A stretch of DNA of 64,000 nucleotides from Saprospiraceae bacterium (lineage in GTDB: Bacteria; Bacteroidota; Bacteroidia; Chitinophagales; Saprospiraceae), in the NCBI GenBank assembly GCA_016719855.1, contig JADJYH010000006.1, positions 1-64,000 on the forward strand, in the 5' to 3' direction. A program made the translations under genes and the position numbers. Below, piece by piece: positions 54,396 through 63,932 of the stretch (within the stretch, counting starts at the first letter, position 1; each line of letters opens with the position of its first letter). The notes below the pieces were generated by a model that did not search any database, was not told the origin of the DNA, and saw only the letters and a list, made by a program, of their open reading frames with translations.

Positions 54396-55415
54396 GAGTC
54401 TAATGTCTAATGTCTTAGTTGTCCCATAAACCCTCGGCCTTACCAAGTTGTCAATATGCGGCGATAGTGCATTGCCGAGCAAAATGGCATACATCACGCC
54501 CTCCGGCAAGCCGCCCCAAATCCGAATCACAACGACCAACAGGCCAATGACAGCCCCATATATCCAAACGCCCAATGGCGTGATGGGCGAACCCACCATG
54601 TCCGTCGCCATAAAAACAGCGCCGAGCATCAATCCGCCCGAAAACAGCATAAAGTCCGGTGATGGATAGGTTTGGCTGTTCACCATGTACAATAACCCGC
54701 TAAGTGCATATACGGTCGCCAAAATGGAAACCGGGATGCGCCAGTTCATCATATTCCGGGCAACGAGATAGACGCCGCCGAGCATAATCAGCACGGCACA
54801 AGTCTCGCCCGTGGAGCCAGTAATCAGGCCCAGCGCCAGGTCGGAAGTGCTGGTCGTCACATGGTCAAACTTGAAGGCAGAAAGTGGCGTCGCCCCTGTA
54901 AACCCATCCGTTGCGGGTTCCAGGAACGGTAGAGTGAATGTGGCCGCCGAAACCGTGGAAAAGCGCTCCGGTGCATACACGGGAAACCAAGTGGTGATGG
55001 CGACCGGAAACGCCGCCTGCAAGAACGCACGGCCAACAAGGGCTGGGTTGAACACATTGTAGCCCAGACCGCCAAAGACGAATTTGCCCAGCGCAATGGA
55101 GATGATGCCCCCCAAAAACGCCATCCACAGCGGAAAGTTGGGCGGAAGCGTAAGCCCCAAGAGCAGGCCAGTTATCACCGCTGACCAATCCGAAATGGTG
55201 CTTTCTTTTTTGGAATATCTAGCCAAAAAATGCTCCGTGAGCACACAGGCCGCCGTGCTTGTGACCAATATCAACAGGGCGCTCAAGCCAAACGAATAGA
55301 CCGCATAAATGGCCACTGGCACCAGCGCCCAAACGACATTCCGCATAATATCGTTGGTGCCAAGTCCCTTGACGATATGCGGTGATGTGCTGATATTTAA
55401 GGTTTTGTGCAACAT
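54396..55415 (-). CDS. rnfD: Electron transport complex subunit RnfD (flavinylated), apparently fused to RnfG
   Basis: It starts at 55415 (MLHKTLNISTSPHIVKGLGT), one base after the rnfC stop. About nine helices and the motif TDGFTGATPLSAFKF, with the flavinylated Thr, identify RnfD; FNPALVGRAFLQAAFP and PITPLGVWIYGAVIGLLVVV are also typical. Near the end YGTTK runs through AAGACATTAGACATTAGAC into the rnfG ATG without a stop. This tandem 8-base spacer looks intergenic. A one-base loss before it would remove the normal stop, so the fusion may be only apparent. Confidence 0.85.
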
Positions 55416-55416
55416 A

Positions 55417-56724
55417 TTAGGCAGCCGGTTTTGCTGCGTTTCGTTTTTTAATAATTGATTTCGACAACCTGAAGTATTGTACCAGCGGAATATGGGACGG
55501 GCACACGTAGGAGCACGAACCACATTCGAAGCAGTCCATCAGGTTGTAGTTGGCCGCCATTTCGTCGTAGGCTTCAAATTTTGCCAAAATCCCTAATTTG
55601 GAGGGGTTCAGCGAGATGGGGCAGGCGTCCACACAGGCACCGCATTTGATGCAGGGGTAAACTTTCTCGGGTCGGGTAATCGCATTTTCGGTGAAAACGA
55701 CGATGCCAGAAGTTCCTTTCGTAATGGAAATATCAAGGTTCGAGACGGCCACGCCCATCATTGGGCCGCCCATGTACACCTCGCTGACGTTCTCATCGGC
55801 GCCCACCTGCTCCAACACGTAGCGGAGGGGTGTCCCGATGGGAATCAGGTAATTGCCCTTCTTTTTCACGCCGGGGCCGGTGATGGTAATGACCCGCTCC
55901 TGAATTCCACGCCCGTGGGGGAGCAACCTTCCGATTTCGGCAGTGGTGGCCACGTTTACCACCACCGCATTTACCTCGATGGGCAAGCCGCCGGAGGGGA
56001 CTTCCCGTCCCAGCAAGGCGGTGACCAACATTTTCTCTGCCCCCTGCGGGTATTTCACTGGAACTACCTGCACGGTGACCGGCTCATCCTTGGGAATCCT
56101 TGCCGATAGGTAGTCGGCGGCGTCCTGTTTGTTGGCTTCAATGCCGATGATGACCCTTTTTGCGCCCGTGGCTTTTAGCAGGTAACGGATGCCCGTAAAA
56201 ATATCATCGGCCTGTTCGAGCATCACCCGATGGTCGGTGGTGAGGTAGGGTTCACATTCTATTCCGTTGATAATCAGCGTGTCGCAGTGTTTCCCTTCGG
56301 GAATTTTCAGCTTGACATGGGTGGGGAATGCCGCCCCGCCAAGCCCAACGATGCCAGCGTCCTGTATGCCTTGCAGTATCTCCTCCCTCGTTGCCGTTTC
56401 GTGGTCAATGGGTTTTCCTTCCATTACTTCCTGACCGGAAAAAGGGAACGTTTCGATGTAGATTCCTTGCACCATCTTGCCCGAAATGGTCGGCACATTG
56501 GCGATTTTCCGAACGGTTCCCGATACTGGCGCATGTTGCGGCACTGAGACATAGCCCCCGGCCTTCGCCAGCAACTGCCCACGAACCACTTCCTGTCCTT
56601 CCCGGACGATGATTTGTGAGGGCGCACCCAAGTGCTGCACCATGGGCATAATGATCACCGGGGCAAATGGGAACTGCCGGATGGGCAGCCCATTTGTCTC
56701 GCTTTTGTGCTCCGGTGGATGCAC
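55417..56724 (-). CDS. rnfC: Electron transport complex subunit RnfC
   Basis: RnfC is the NADH-binding peripheral subunit. The N-terminal barrel has HPPEHKSETNGLPIRQFPF and PMVQHLGAPSQIIV. The NADH and FMN domain has DAGIVGLGGAAFPTHVKL and INGIECEPYLTTDHRVMLE. A SLBB-like region has VYMGGPMMGVAV. The C-terminal ferredoxin domain has CIKCGACVDACPISLNP and CFECGSCSYVCPSHIPLVQYF. The gene as given starts at ATG 56724, but conserved residues (FKHG) precede it in frame, so the true start lies a little upstream and is unclear. It carries 435 residues without a long C-terminal repeat. Confidence 0.9.
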   Translation of the reverse strand: MHPPEHKSETNGLPIRQFPFAPVIIMPMVQHLGAPSQIIVREGQEVVRGQLLAKAGGYVSVPQHAPVSGTVRKIANVPTISGKMVQGIYIETFPFSGQEVMEGKPIDHETATREEILQGIQDAGIVGLGGAAFPTHVKLKIPEGKHCDTLIINGIECEPYLTTDHRVMLEQADDIFTGIRYLLKATGAKRVIIGIEANKQDAADYLSARIPKDEPVTVQVVPVKYPQGAEKMLVTALLGREVPSGGLPIEVNAVVVNVATTAEIGRLLPHGRGIQERVITITGPGVKKKGNYLIPIGTPLRYVLEQVGADENVSEVYMGGPMMGVAVSNLDISITKGTSGIVVFTENAITRPEKVYPCIKCGACVDACPISLNPSKLGILAKFEAYDEMAANYNLMDCFECGSCSYVCPSHIPLVQYFRLSKSIIKKRNAAKPAA

Positions 56725-56858
56725 ACCGTGCTTGAAGCTGTTGTTATGAAAGTTAAGGAATCCAATTTAATTTATAATCAGATCTCTGGAAATCATGGTG
56801 GGCTGTATGATGCCATCGGGACGTGTTCAGCCCCCATTTCCTCAAGTCTTAATTGACC

Positions 56859-59800
56859 TCAATTAAACTTCTCGCCCCTTTTTACCCACTTGTCAATGTC
56901 CTTCTCCGTCCTGTCTTTCGGCAGGCCGGGGTGTATCACTTGTGCCGTGCATTTCTCGGCAGCCTTCACCAAGTCCGAATATGGCCCGCCATCCGGGTTC
57001 ATGATGTATGCCTTTTTGTCTTTGTTGTAGGCAAAAATCTTCGGGTTCAGCTTAGTGCATTCATCGCAGGCGGTACAGTTCTCGGTTTCCAACCAAGGTG
57101 CCATGTATTCCCCGTTGGATTGGGCTGCTGCCGGAGCAGCTGCTGTCGTCGCTGCTGTGGGTGCGCCCATCGCCAGGTTCACGATGCCGCCGCCGTTGCC
57201 GCCAGCCAATTTCATCAGGCCCTGGGCAATCTTGCCGACCACCTCTGCACGGATTTTACCCTCGATGTCCTCCGGTTTTGCTTCCTCTGGTTTGTAACCT
57301 GACATGGCACGCAGCATGATCCAGAAGTCCCGCCTTTCTTCGCAAGACTCAACAATCCGCTTGGCAACGAGCACCCGGCTCAGGGCCTGCTTGCGGTCAA
57401 CGGCCCAGATGAATGGGAATTTGTCCTCCCGTTCGCTGGCGTCCATTTCAAGGAATTCGGCCAACGGTACCATGTTGTCGTTCCAAGCGTCACGTGGCAC
57501 CTTGCGGAAATGCTTGCGGAACCTTGCCTCTGTCAGTGCAAAATCGGCAAAGGTCATGGGCAGTTCCATGGATTTTTCACGGCCATTTTCCGTGTATTTC
57601 AACTGATAGGTTGGCCATATTTTTTCCATGTCGGGGTTGCCGCTCAGGTCGAAGGCTTCTTCCACCTTGATGCCCTTGTCGGGATTGTAGGTGAAAATCG
57701 GGTAAGCACGGGATTCCACGGCCAGTTTTGCCTGGTGCGTGCCCAAGTCATCACCTACTCCGTGTTCCGGTTGGCAGGTGGTGTAGAGGTTGAACAGGGC
57801 AGGTCGTCTGGTCATCAAACCGTCAATAAAACCTTCTATCATCTGGCTGGTATTGGCGAGCGTACCCTGCAAAACGAAGGTGCTTCTGTGCGCCATTGCA
57901 ATCAGGCCGATTTCCTTGCGGATTTCGGGTTTGCCCTGCCATACCTTGCCATACTGTGCCATGTCGGATATTTGCCCCATGAAGCCAGAAGTACAAGCTT
58001 GACCACCCGTATTGGAATAGACCTGCGTGTCCACCACGATGACTTTGATGGGCTTGCCGGAAGCCATCATCCTCGACAGGTTTTGGAAGCCGATGTCGTA
58101 CATGGCGCCGTCGCCGCCCAATGCCACCACTGGTGGGCAGAGCAGCCATTCCTCATCCGTGAACTGGCCCCAGTTGAAGTAGGTGAAAAAACTATCGTGC
58201 TCGCTGGGTTTGTAAGCCTCGTTCAGCATCAATTCTGCTTTTCGGATGGCTCTGAACCCTTCTGCCATCTTTGCCATGTGACCTTCGAAAATACCCATGG
58301 CCATTGAAGTGGAATCTTGGAACAGGTGGTTGGCCCAAGGGAACGGATATGGATTGTAGGGGCCAGGTGCTGCCCCAGACGGAAGTACAGCCGGTGGAGT
58401 TGCACATCCCCATGTTGGAACGGCCTTTCCCGGTAGTTCCGTCCGTGTATTTCCAGCGCAGTTTTTTCAGTTTGGCCAGCAATTGCGTGACATCCCTCAG
58501 CCATTCTTGGTCAATTGGCTCGCTGCCCTGTGCGGTTTCCAGCTTCTTGCTCAAACCGGACATGGTCAAGTCGGTGTTGCGCATTTCCGAGACGATTTTT
58601 CCCATCATCTCCGTATCGCTGACGTCCACGGTGCTGATGAGCTTGAGCTGGATGCTTTTTTCCAGTTTTGAAATCAGCTCGTCCAAATGGGCGACGTGCT
58701 TCTGAATCCGGGGCTGCATCAAAGATTCCACCGTCGCCACGAACAGGTGAACGACCGATTTTTCGGAGCAACCCAAACAAGCGCCATCGCCGCTGGCAAA
58801 ATGCAGGTAGGCATCTTTGTTCAACAAAATGGTCTCCAACGGCCCGATTTTCTCTTCTAAGCTGTCAATGCGGTTGAACTTGGCGGGCGTATTGGGCAGG
58901 TCCACCCAGAAGTCCCATTCATTGCGAAGCCGGGCAATGGAATCCTCGGTCTGGGTAATGGACTTGAGTGCGCCGTCATGGCAAACCTCGACACATTCCA
59001 TACAGCCTTTGCAGGTCGCCGGGTTGATGGTAATGCTGAACAAACCGCCACTGTTAGGTTGGCTTTTTTCATGAACATCGAAATAAGGACGGGTGAGGGC
59101 AAACTTGAAATCACCCAGTTCGTCTTTGAACCATCCCAACTCTTTGGCCAATCCATTTCCCTTGCCTTCCTCCTGAATGGTCGTATCAATCACCTCGTGG
59201 ATGAGTTGGTTGACTGTGGCCGACTTCCCAGTTTCATTGAACAGGGTGCGGATTTTACCTTCCATCTGGCGGATCACCTTGGGCAGGTGTTCCACATTGC
59301 CGTGGTTTTTCTTCACCCGTTTCACAACGGTTTCCAGCACGTCGCCAAGCTCGCTCACCAAGCCGGGGATGGCAGTATCAGGGCAGGCCGTGTAGCAATT
59401 GCCGCAGGCGGTGCAGTTGTTCGGAATCCATTCGGGGTGGTCGAAACGGATGCCAGTCATGTCCCTGAACAGTGATGAAACGGCGGGCATCACGCTCATC
59501 CCGATGAACGGGTCGGTGATGTTGTCGTTGCCCATGCCACGCTGGTAGAAATTGCCCGTTTGCTCCCAGAACCGGTGAATGTCGCTCAGTTGGGACTCGC
59601 TCTGCGGAACGCTTTTCAGCATGGAGGGGATTGGCAGCATCTCGCCGTTTGGTTTTATGGCGAGGGCTTCGCTGAGCACCTTGTTGGTTATTTCATAAAC
59701 CTCGTCAAAACCACGCCGCACCACCCGCATGTTGTCGTCAACGACCCGTTGGCCTTTTCCGCCAAATTTGTGCTGCAACTGGTCTTCAATGGCTTTCAGC

Positions 59801-61777
59801 AAAGTTTCTTCCGAAAGGCCTGCTTTTTCCTTGAGCGGGGAAGCTGCGAAAAACGCCCCCTGGAAGGCGATGCCCTGCATCCTCAGTTGCCGTTCAGGGT
59901 CGGTGGCCTCTTCACGGGCTATTTTGAAACCATCAATGTAATAGACATGGATGCCCTGGTCAATGATGACTTTTTGGTACGGCTTCGGAATGTCGGCCCA
60001 TACTTCTTCCTGCTTCGTTTTTTCACTCTGAATGATGAAAACGCCGCCTTTTTTCAGGCCCGCCAGCGCGTTGGTGTGCTTGAAAACGTTGGGGTCTGGC
60101 GACAGCACCACGTCCACGAAGAAGAACTCGCAGTTCATGCGGATGGGTTCGGGAGCGGCGGACAGATAGTAGGTTGTTGGCTGGCCTTTTTTCTCAGAAC
60201 CGTATTTTGGATTTGCCTTGATGTCGTATCCCAGCAAATCGTAAAGGGTCATGGCGAGGTTCTTTCCGGTCGTGACGGCACCCCAGCCACCGACGGAATG
60301 GAAGCGAACTGTTACTGCCTTATCAGGCATGAGGTTCGGATTTTCGGAACCTCGAATGGACAGCTCTTTTATGTTGGGATAAGCTTCCTGAATCGTTTCC
60401 TGATAACCCCGCTGCTTGGGTGTGTAGGGCACGTCCCGAATGAAATCTATGGAGAGGTAGAACTGTTTCTTGTGCTTGCCATCGGGCAGCATATTTTCAA
60501 TGGCCCCGATGATGCCTTCGGGTTGGAGGTCACGGCTGCCCATGCCAAACGAACCGGAGTACAAAGCTGGCATATCCGATGATTGATAGCTTGCCAGGTC
60601 CGGGTAAGGTGTATTTTTCTTATTGCTCCCATTCTCAAGGCACTTGCTCATGGTGGCCCTGATCTCCCGGATAATTGGAGAATCCACCGCCAATGGCTGG
60701 TCGAGCCTTTCGAGCACGGTCACGCCTTTTTTGCCCTTCAGGATTTTTCCGATGAGGTCAGCGGGGAATGGCCGGAACATGACCAAATCCACCACGCCCA
60801 CCTTGATTCCCCGTGTATTGCGAAGGTAGTCAACGACTACTTCTGCACTCGGTATGACGCTACCTTGGCCGAGTATGAGATAGTCGGCATCGTCAGCACG
60901 GTAGCTCATGACCCGCTCGTAGCGGCGACCGGTAAGTTCGTAAAACTCGTCAAAGGCCCGGTCGGTTAGCGCTTGGATATGGTCAAAAAAGAAAGGCCGT
61001 TGTGCCGCCACGCTCTGCATGTAGGAGTCCTGATTCTGGACGATACCTGCCATCAAAGGGTTGTCCACGTCCCAAAGTTCTGGGATGCGGCGGCGTGTGT
61101 CGCCGTAGATGATTCTTTGCGCCGGGGTCGGCGTCTCAATGATGTCGTCGGGGCGTCCCAAGTATTCCCGGATAAGTTCCCGCTCCGGCAGCAGCAGCGT
61201 CTCGATAAGGTGGGTGGTCAAAAAGCCATCCTGTGCGATGGCGCCGGGTGTCAGCGACAACTCGGCAATGCGGTGGGTGATGATGTTCAAGTCGGCCACA
61301 TGCTGCGCCTTGTTGGCAAACAACTGGAAAAAACCGGTGTCGTCAATGGCATGATAATCATCGTGCCCGGCGTGTACGTTCAGGGTGGATTTGGTCATGG
61401 CCCTGGCACCGATGTTCAGCACGTAGGTCAGCCGCTTGCCGACCGCTGCGTACAGCGATTCGTGCATGTAGGCGATGCCCTGGCCGGACGAGAAATTGGA
61501 GGCCCGCAAGCCAGTCATGGACAGCCCCGCAGTGACGGCGGCGGCGGCGTGTTCTCCCTCCGGCTCGATGAAAATCAACGGCCTGTCGGAGATGTTGAGG
61601 TGGCCATTGGCGGCTTCCTCTGCCCAATATTCACCCATCTGCGTGGAGGGGGTGATGGGGTAGGCGCCTGCCGCATCAGAAGATTCCCGTTCGCACATGA
61701 TGGCGGCGGTATTCCCGTCCATGGCGACCCGTACGCCCGGGTATTTGAATTCCTTCTTTTTTTTTGAAATTGAACAT
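56859..61777 (-). CDS. nifJ: Pyruvate:ferredoxin (2-oxoacid) oxidoreductase NifJ, unusually long, two frameshifts
   Basis: Oxidises pyruvate with CoA to acetyl-CoA, CO2 and reduced ferredoxin. The start at 61777 (MFNFKKK) is separated from the body by one base in the T9 run at 61757-61765, joining to KYPGVRVAMDGNTAAIMCE. Domain I: GAYPITPSTQMGEYWAEEAA; domain II; the gamma part RFHSVGGWGAVTTGKNLAM. Ferredoxin domain: NCTACGNCYTACPDTAIP and CKGCMECVEVCHDGAL. Thiamine domain: GDGACLGCSEKSVVHLFVA and, after an extra base in the G4 run at 58359-58362, GGDGAMYDIGFQNLSRMM. A second ferredoxin motif ENCTACDECTKLNPKIFAYN ends the protein. At about 1,639 residues it exceeds the usual 1,170-1,190. Confidence 0.92.
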
Positions 61778-61817
61778 GTCAGCTTGATTTTTTACTGAAA
61801 TATTTCGGTGAGTTTCA

Positions 61818-61870
61818 GCCGCAAGCCATCAGCCTTGGTTGAGTAGCAGCCAAGGCTGATGGCTTGCGGC
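61818..61870. repeat. Perfect 21-bp hairpin between the HEPN gene and nifJ
   Basis: GCCGCAAGCCATCAGCCTTGG and its exact complement flank an 11-base loop. There is no T-run. It lies 41 bases before the nifJ start, so in the nifJ transcript or directly after the HEPN gene. Confidence 0.75.
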
Positions 61871-61883
61871 CAAAACATTGGAT

Positions 61884-62249
61884 TCAAGTTTTTACCAAAG
61901 CCTGCGTCTGCTGCGCAATGCGGAAGCACTCGTCCACCTTCTCGAAGTCGAGACAGTAATCCTTGTCCTCGGCATCGAAGCGGCAAGTGATAGGGGAGAA
62001 GTCAATATGCTGGAAGCGGTCGTCCAAGGCCCTGCACTTGTCCAAAAGCCCGTCGAGCGTAGTGGGGTAGGGTATGTGGACGGTCTTGTCCAGTAAATAA
62101 CCCGTCAAGTATTGCAGGATGGACTGCCTGGAGTTGTGGCAAATCAGGTGCGTAACCGCATCTTCTTCGGCCCGGTTGATTTCTTCATCGGCGGCCATTA
62201 AAAGCTGGTCGGCATCGGCGAAAAGTGACTGAGGAGATATAGCTTTCAT
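61884..62249 (-). CDS. HEPN-domain protein
   Basis: The 121-residue helical protein reads ADADQLLMAADEEINRAEED, AVTHLICHNSRQSILQYLTGY and LDGLLDKCRALDDRFQHIDF. The R-x-S-x-x-x-x-x and the helix pattern resemble the nucleotidyltransferase-associated HEPN family. The R-x(4-6)-H ribonuclease motif of active HEPN toxins is not clear, so it may be non-catalytic. No nucleotidyltransferase partner is encoded in this window. It is co-directional with and immediately upstream of nifJ, an unusual pairing. Confidence 0.7.
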   Translation of the reverse strand: MKAISPQSLFADADQLLMAADEEINRAEEDAVTHLICHNSRQSILQYLTGYLLDKTVHIPYPTTLDGLLDKCRALDDRFQHIDFSPITCRFDAEDKDYCLDFEKVDECFRIAQQTQALVKT

Positions 62250-62446
62250 CGATTGGTGTTTTTATACGCTTCAAAATCGAATGCAATCTATTTTGTCCTA
62301 AAAGGTAGGAAGTTGACTTTCTTCAAGCGGCTTGGTGACTTTTGTCAGTTAGCCAAAATCTAGGTTCTTAAAGCTCGATACCGTGGTGTTTGCCCTATCA
62401 TTCGGATAACGGGCGCAGGCTGGAAAGACCACCGCCGCAAAACAAA

Positions 62447-62481
62447 AAAAGCCTTGCAAATCAGCGACTTGCAAGGCTTTT
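62447..62481. terminator. Bidirectional terminator
   Basis: AAAAGCCTTGCAA pairs exactly with TTGCAAGGCTTTT around a 9-base loop, with A- and T-runs on either side. It closes the minus-strand gene ending at 62499. Confidence 0.85.
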
Positions 62482-62498
62482 CATTATTTTTTGTGCGT

Positions 62499-62900
62499 TT
62501 ATTTTACTTCCTCCGCACCATCCACCAAATACTTGGTCTCCCCCTCCCAGAAGAAGTTGTTGACGTATTCCTTGTAGTGCAGTCGCACCACTTTGCCGCC
62601 CAACGTGTTCAGTTTATCAGCAACATGCTCCTCCTTGACCGAGAACTTCCAGATTTGGTTGACCATAGCCGTGCCAGGGGCAGGGTTGGCGATGCCGCCT
62701 TGGTTTAGTTCGCCCTCGTAGGTCTTGAAAATAAAACCTTTCCGGGAAAACTTGATGAGGGTACCGTCTCGGTAACCATCACTGTAAACAGCGCCATAGT
62801 TGTAGAAAACATACCCACCAGCACCCAATACCAAGACAAAAACCGTCCATCCCAGTATCCGTTTCCATTTAATAGCAGCTAAAGGATTCTTGAATTCCAT
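62499..62900 (-). CDS. Single-helix membrane protein, conserved hypothetical
   Basis: The 133-residue product starts at ATG 62900 (MEFKNPLAAIKWKRIL). A transmembrane helix (ILGWTVFVLVLGAGGYVFYNY) precedes a beta-rich domain: SDGYRDGTLIKFSRKGFIFKT, YEGELNQGG, IWKFSVKEEHVADKLNTLGG, RLHYKEYVNNFFWEGETKYLV. This is a Bacteroidota protein family of unknown role that I cannot name. Confidence 0.7.
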   Translation of the reverse strand: MEFKNPLAAIKWKRILGWTVFVLVLGAGGYVFYNYGAVYSDGYRDGTLIKFSRKGFIFKTYEGELNQGGIANPAPGTAMVNQIWKFSVKEEHVADKLNTLGGKVVRLHYKEYVNNFFWEGETKYLVDGAEEVK

Positions 62901-62927
62901 GATGTTTATTTTTTTGACAAAGTTCAA

Positions 62928-63737
62928 TTATTTTTCCAATTCGACGATGGTTTTCACGCAAGTAACTGTGTAGTACCCGAAGTGCCGTTTGAAAGGTGAC
63001 AATGCCAGTGTCAGCAAAAGCGCTTGAAGGTACCGGAGTTGTTCCTTGTCATTTTTAACTAGGTGTGCAACAAACAGTTTCATTGCAACCACTGGAATAT
63101 GGGCCAGTGAAGGCGCAATGTTCCAACTAATGTCCTTGATGGCGATTTTTTCAAACCCTTGTTTTTGCAGCGCTTTTTCAAAGCCGTCAATGGGCGCCAA
63201 CGAGGGCATCCCCCATGCTGCAAGGCTTTTTTGATAGAGCCAATCAACGAGCTTGGGCAGTGGCCCATCCTGTCTCTTGAACCCATCCACTATTACCAGC
63301 CTACCACCGGGGCGCAGCACCCTGGCCATTTCCACCAGCAGCTTTTCTTTCGTTTCGCCTTCGGCAAAACAGGCGCTTTCGAGTGCGTAAGCAGCGTCAA
63401 ACCGGTCGGCGAGAAAGGGCATGGCCTCAAAGTCAGCTACCCGGAATTCCGAAGTGGGGCATGACTGCATGGCCACTTCGAGTTGCGCTGTGCTGTTGTT
63501 TATGCCAGTAAAAGTGGCCTTGGGGAAATGGCGCTGCAACTGCGCCACGGTGGCCCCGTAGCCGCAGCCAACGTCGAGGATATGGGCTGGCGAGGAGGTT
63601 TCCAACGCCAATTGCCAAGCGACGAAAGCATTCATCTGGCGAAGCATCCCCTCTCGTTGAAAAGGGTTGTCGCCCCAACGAAAATACCCGAAATGTACAT
63701 TCAGCGAAGGACTCCAAAAGCGGTAATGCAATGGCAA
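62928..63737 (-). CDS. Class I SAM-dependent methyltransferase (tocopherol/sterol methyltransferase type)
   Basis: The 269-residue product reads LNVHFGYFRWGDNPFQREGM, then motif I ILDVGCGYGATVAQLQRHFP, TGINNSTAQLEVAM, RVADFEAMPFLADRFDAAYAL, EMARVLRPGGRLVIVDGFKR. The H-F-G-Y-F start and the I-N-N-S resemble gamma-tocopherol and sterol C-methyltransferases that methylate lipid substrates. TTG at 63737 is the first plausible start in frame, and the frame upstream is closed by the hairpin region, so the start is uncertain. Confidence 0.78.
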   Translation of the reverse strand: MPLHYRFWSPSLNVHFGYFRWGDNPFQREGMLRQMNAFVAWQLALETSSPAHILDVGCGYGATVAQLQRHFPKATFTGINNSTAQLEVAMQSCPTSEFRVADFEAMPFLADRFDAAYALESACFAEGETKEKLLVEMARVLRPGGRLVIVDGFKRQDGPLPKLVDWLYQKSLAAWGMPSLAPIDGFEKALQKQGFEKIAIKDISWNIAPSLAHIPVVAMKLFVAHLVKNDKEQLRYLQALLLTLALSPFKRHFGYYTVTCVKTIVELEK

Positions 63738-63762
63738 GCGGCGAGAATTTTGGCAAGATAAA

Positions 63763-63793
63763 GTCTGGGAACTGGCGGAGCCAGTTCCCAGAC
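63763..63793 (-). terminator. Perfect 13-bp hairpin after the small protein gene
   Basis: GTCTGGGAACTGG and its exact complement with a five-base loop, followed on the minus strand by TTTATCTT. Probably the terminator of the transporter/small-protein operon. Confidence 0.65.
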
Positions 63794-63833
63794 AAACCCA
63801 ACTTATGGGCCAAGCGGAAAATCATCTTCATCC

Positions 63834-63932
63834 TTACCAGGTGTGCGCAGCACGGTAACGAAAAAAGTACACGGTAAAACAGGTGATGGTCACCTGTGCC
63901 AATAACATGATGGTTAATGCTGATGAATTCAT
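63834..63932 (-). CDS. Small membrane protein, putative transporter partner
   Basis: ATG 63932 opens MNSSALTIMLLAQVTITCFT then VYFF, one transmembrane helix. As written it ends after 32 residues. Removing one base from the A6 run at 63861-63866 extends it to 42 residues with tail TVLRTPGKDEDDFPLGP, stopping near 63804. The longer form closely parallels the 46-residue protein after nhaD. Its start overlaps the stop of the transporter upstream (ATGA). Confidence 0.6.
   Translation of the reverse strand: MNSSALTIMLLAQVTITCFTVYFFRYRAAHTW

Noticed and set aside
59560..60582. 340-codon open frame on the plus strand opposite nifJ
   Set aside because: It is the antisense shadow of a conserved, motif-rich gene and shows no domain of its own. 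The same applies to 50309-51142, 57510-58307, 60973-61767 and 36882-37916.
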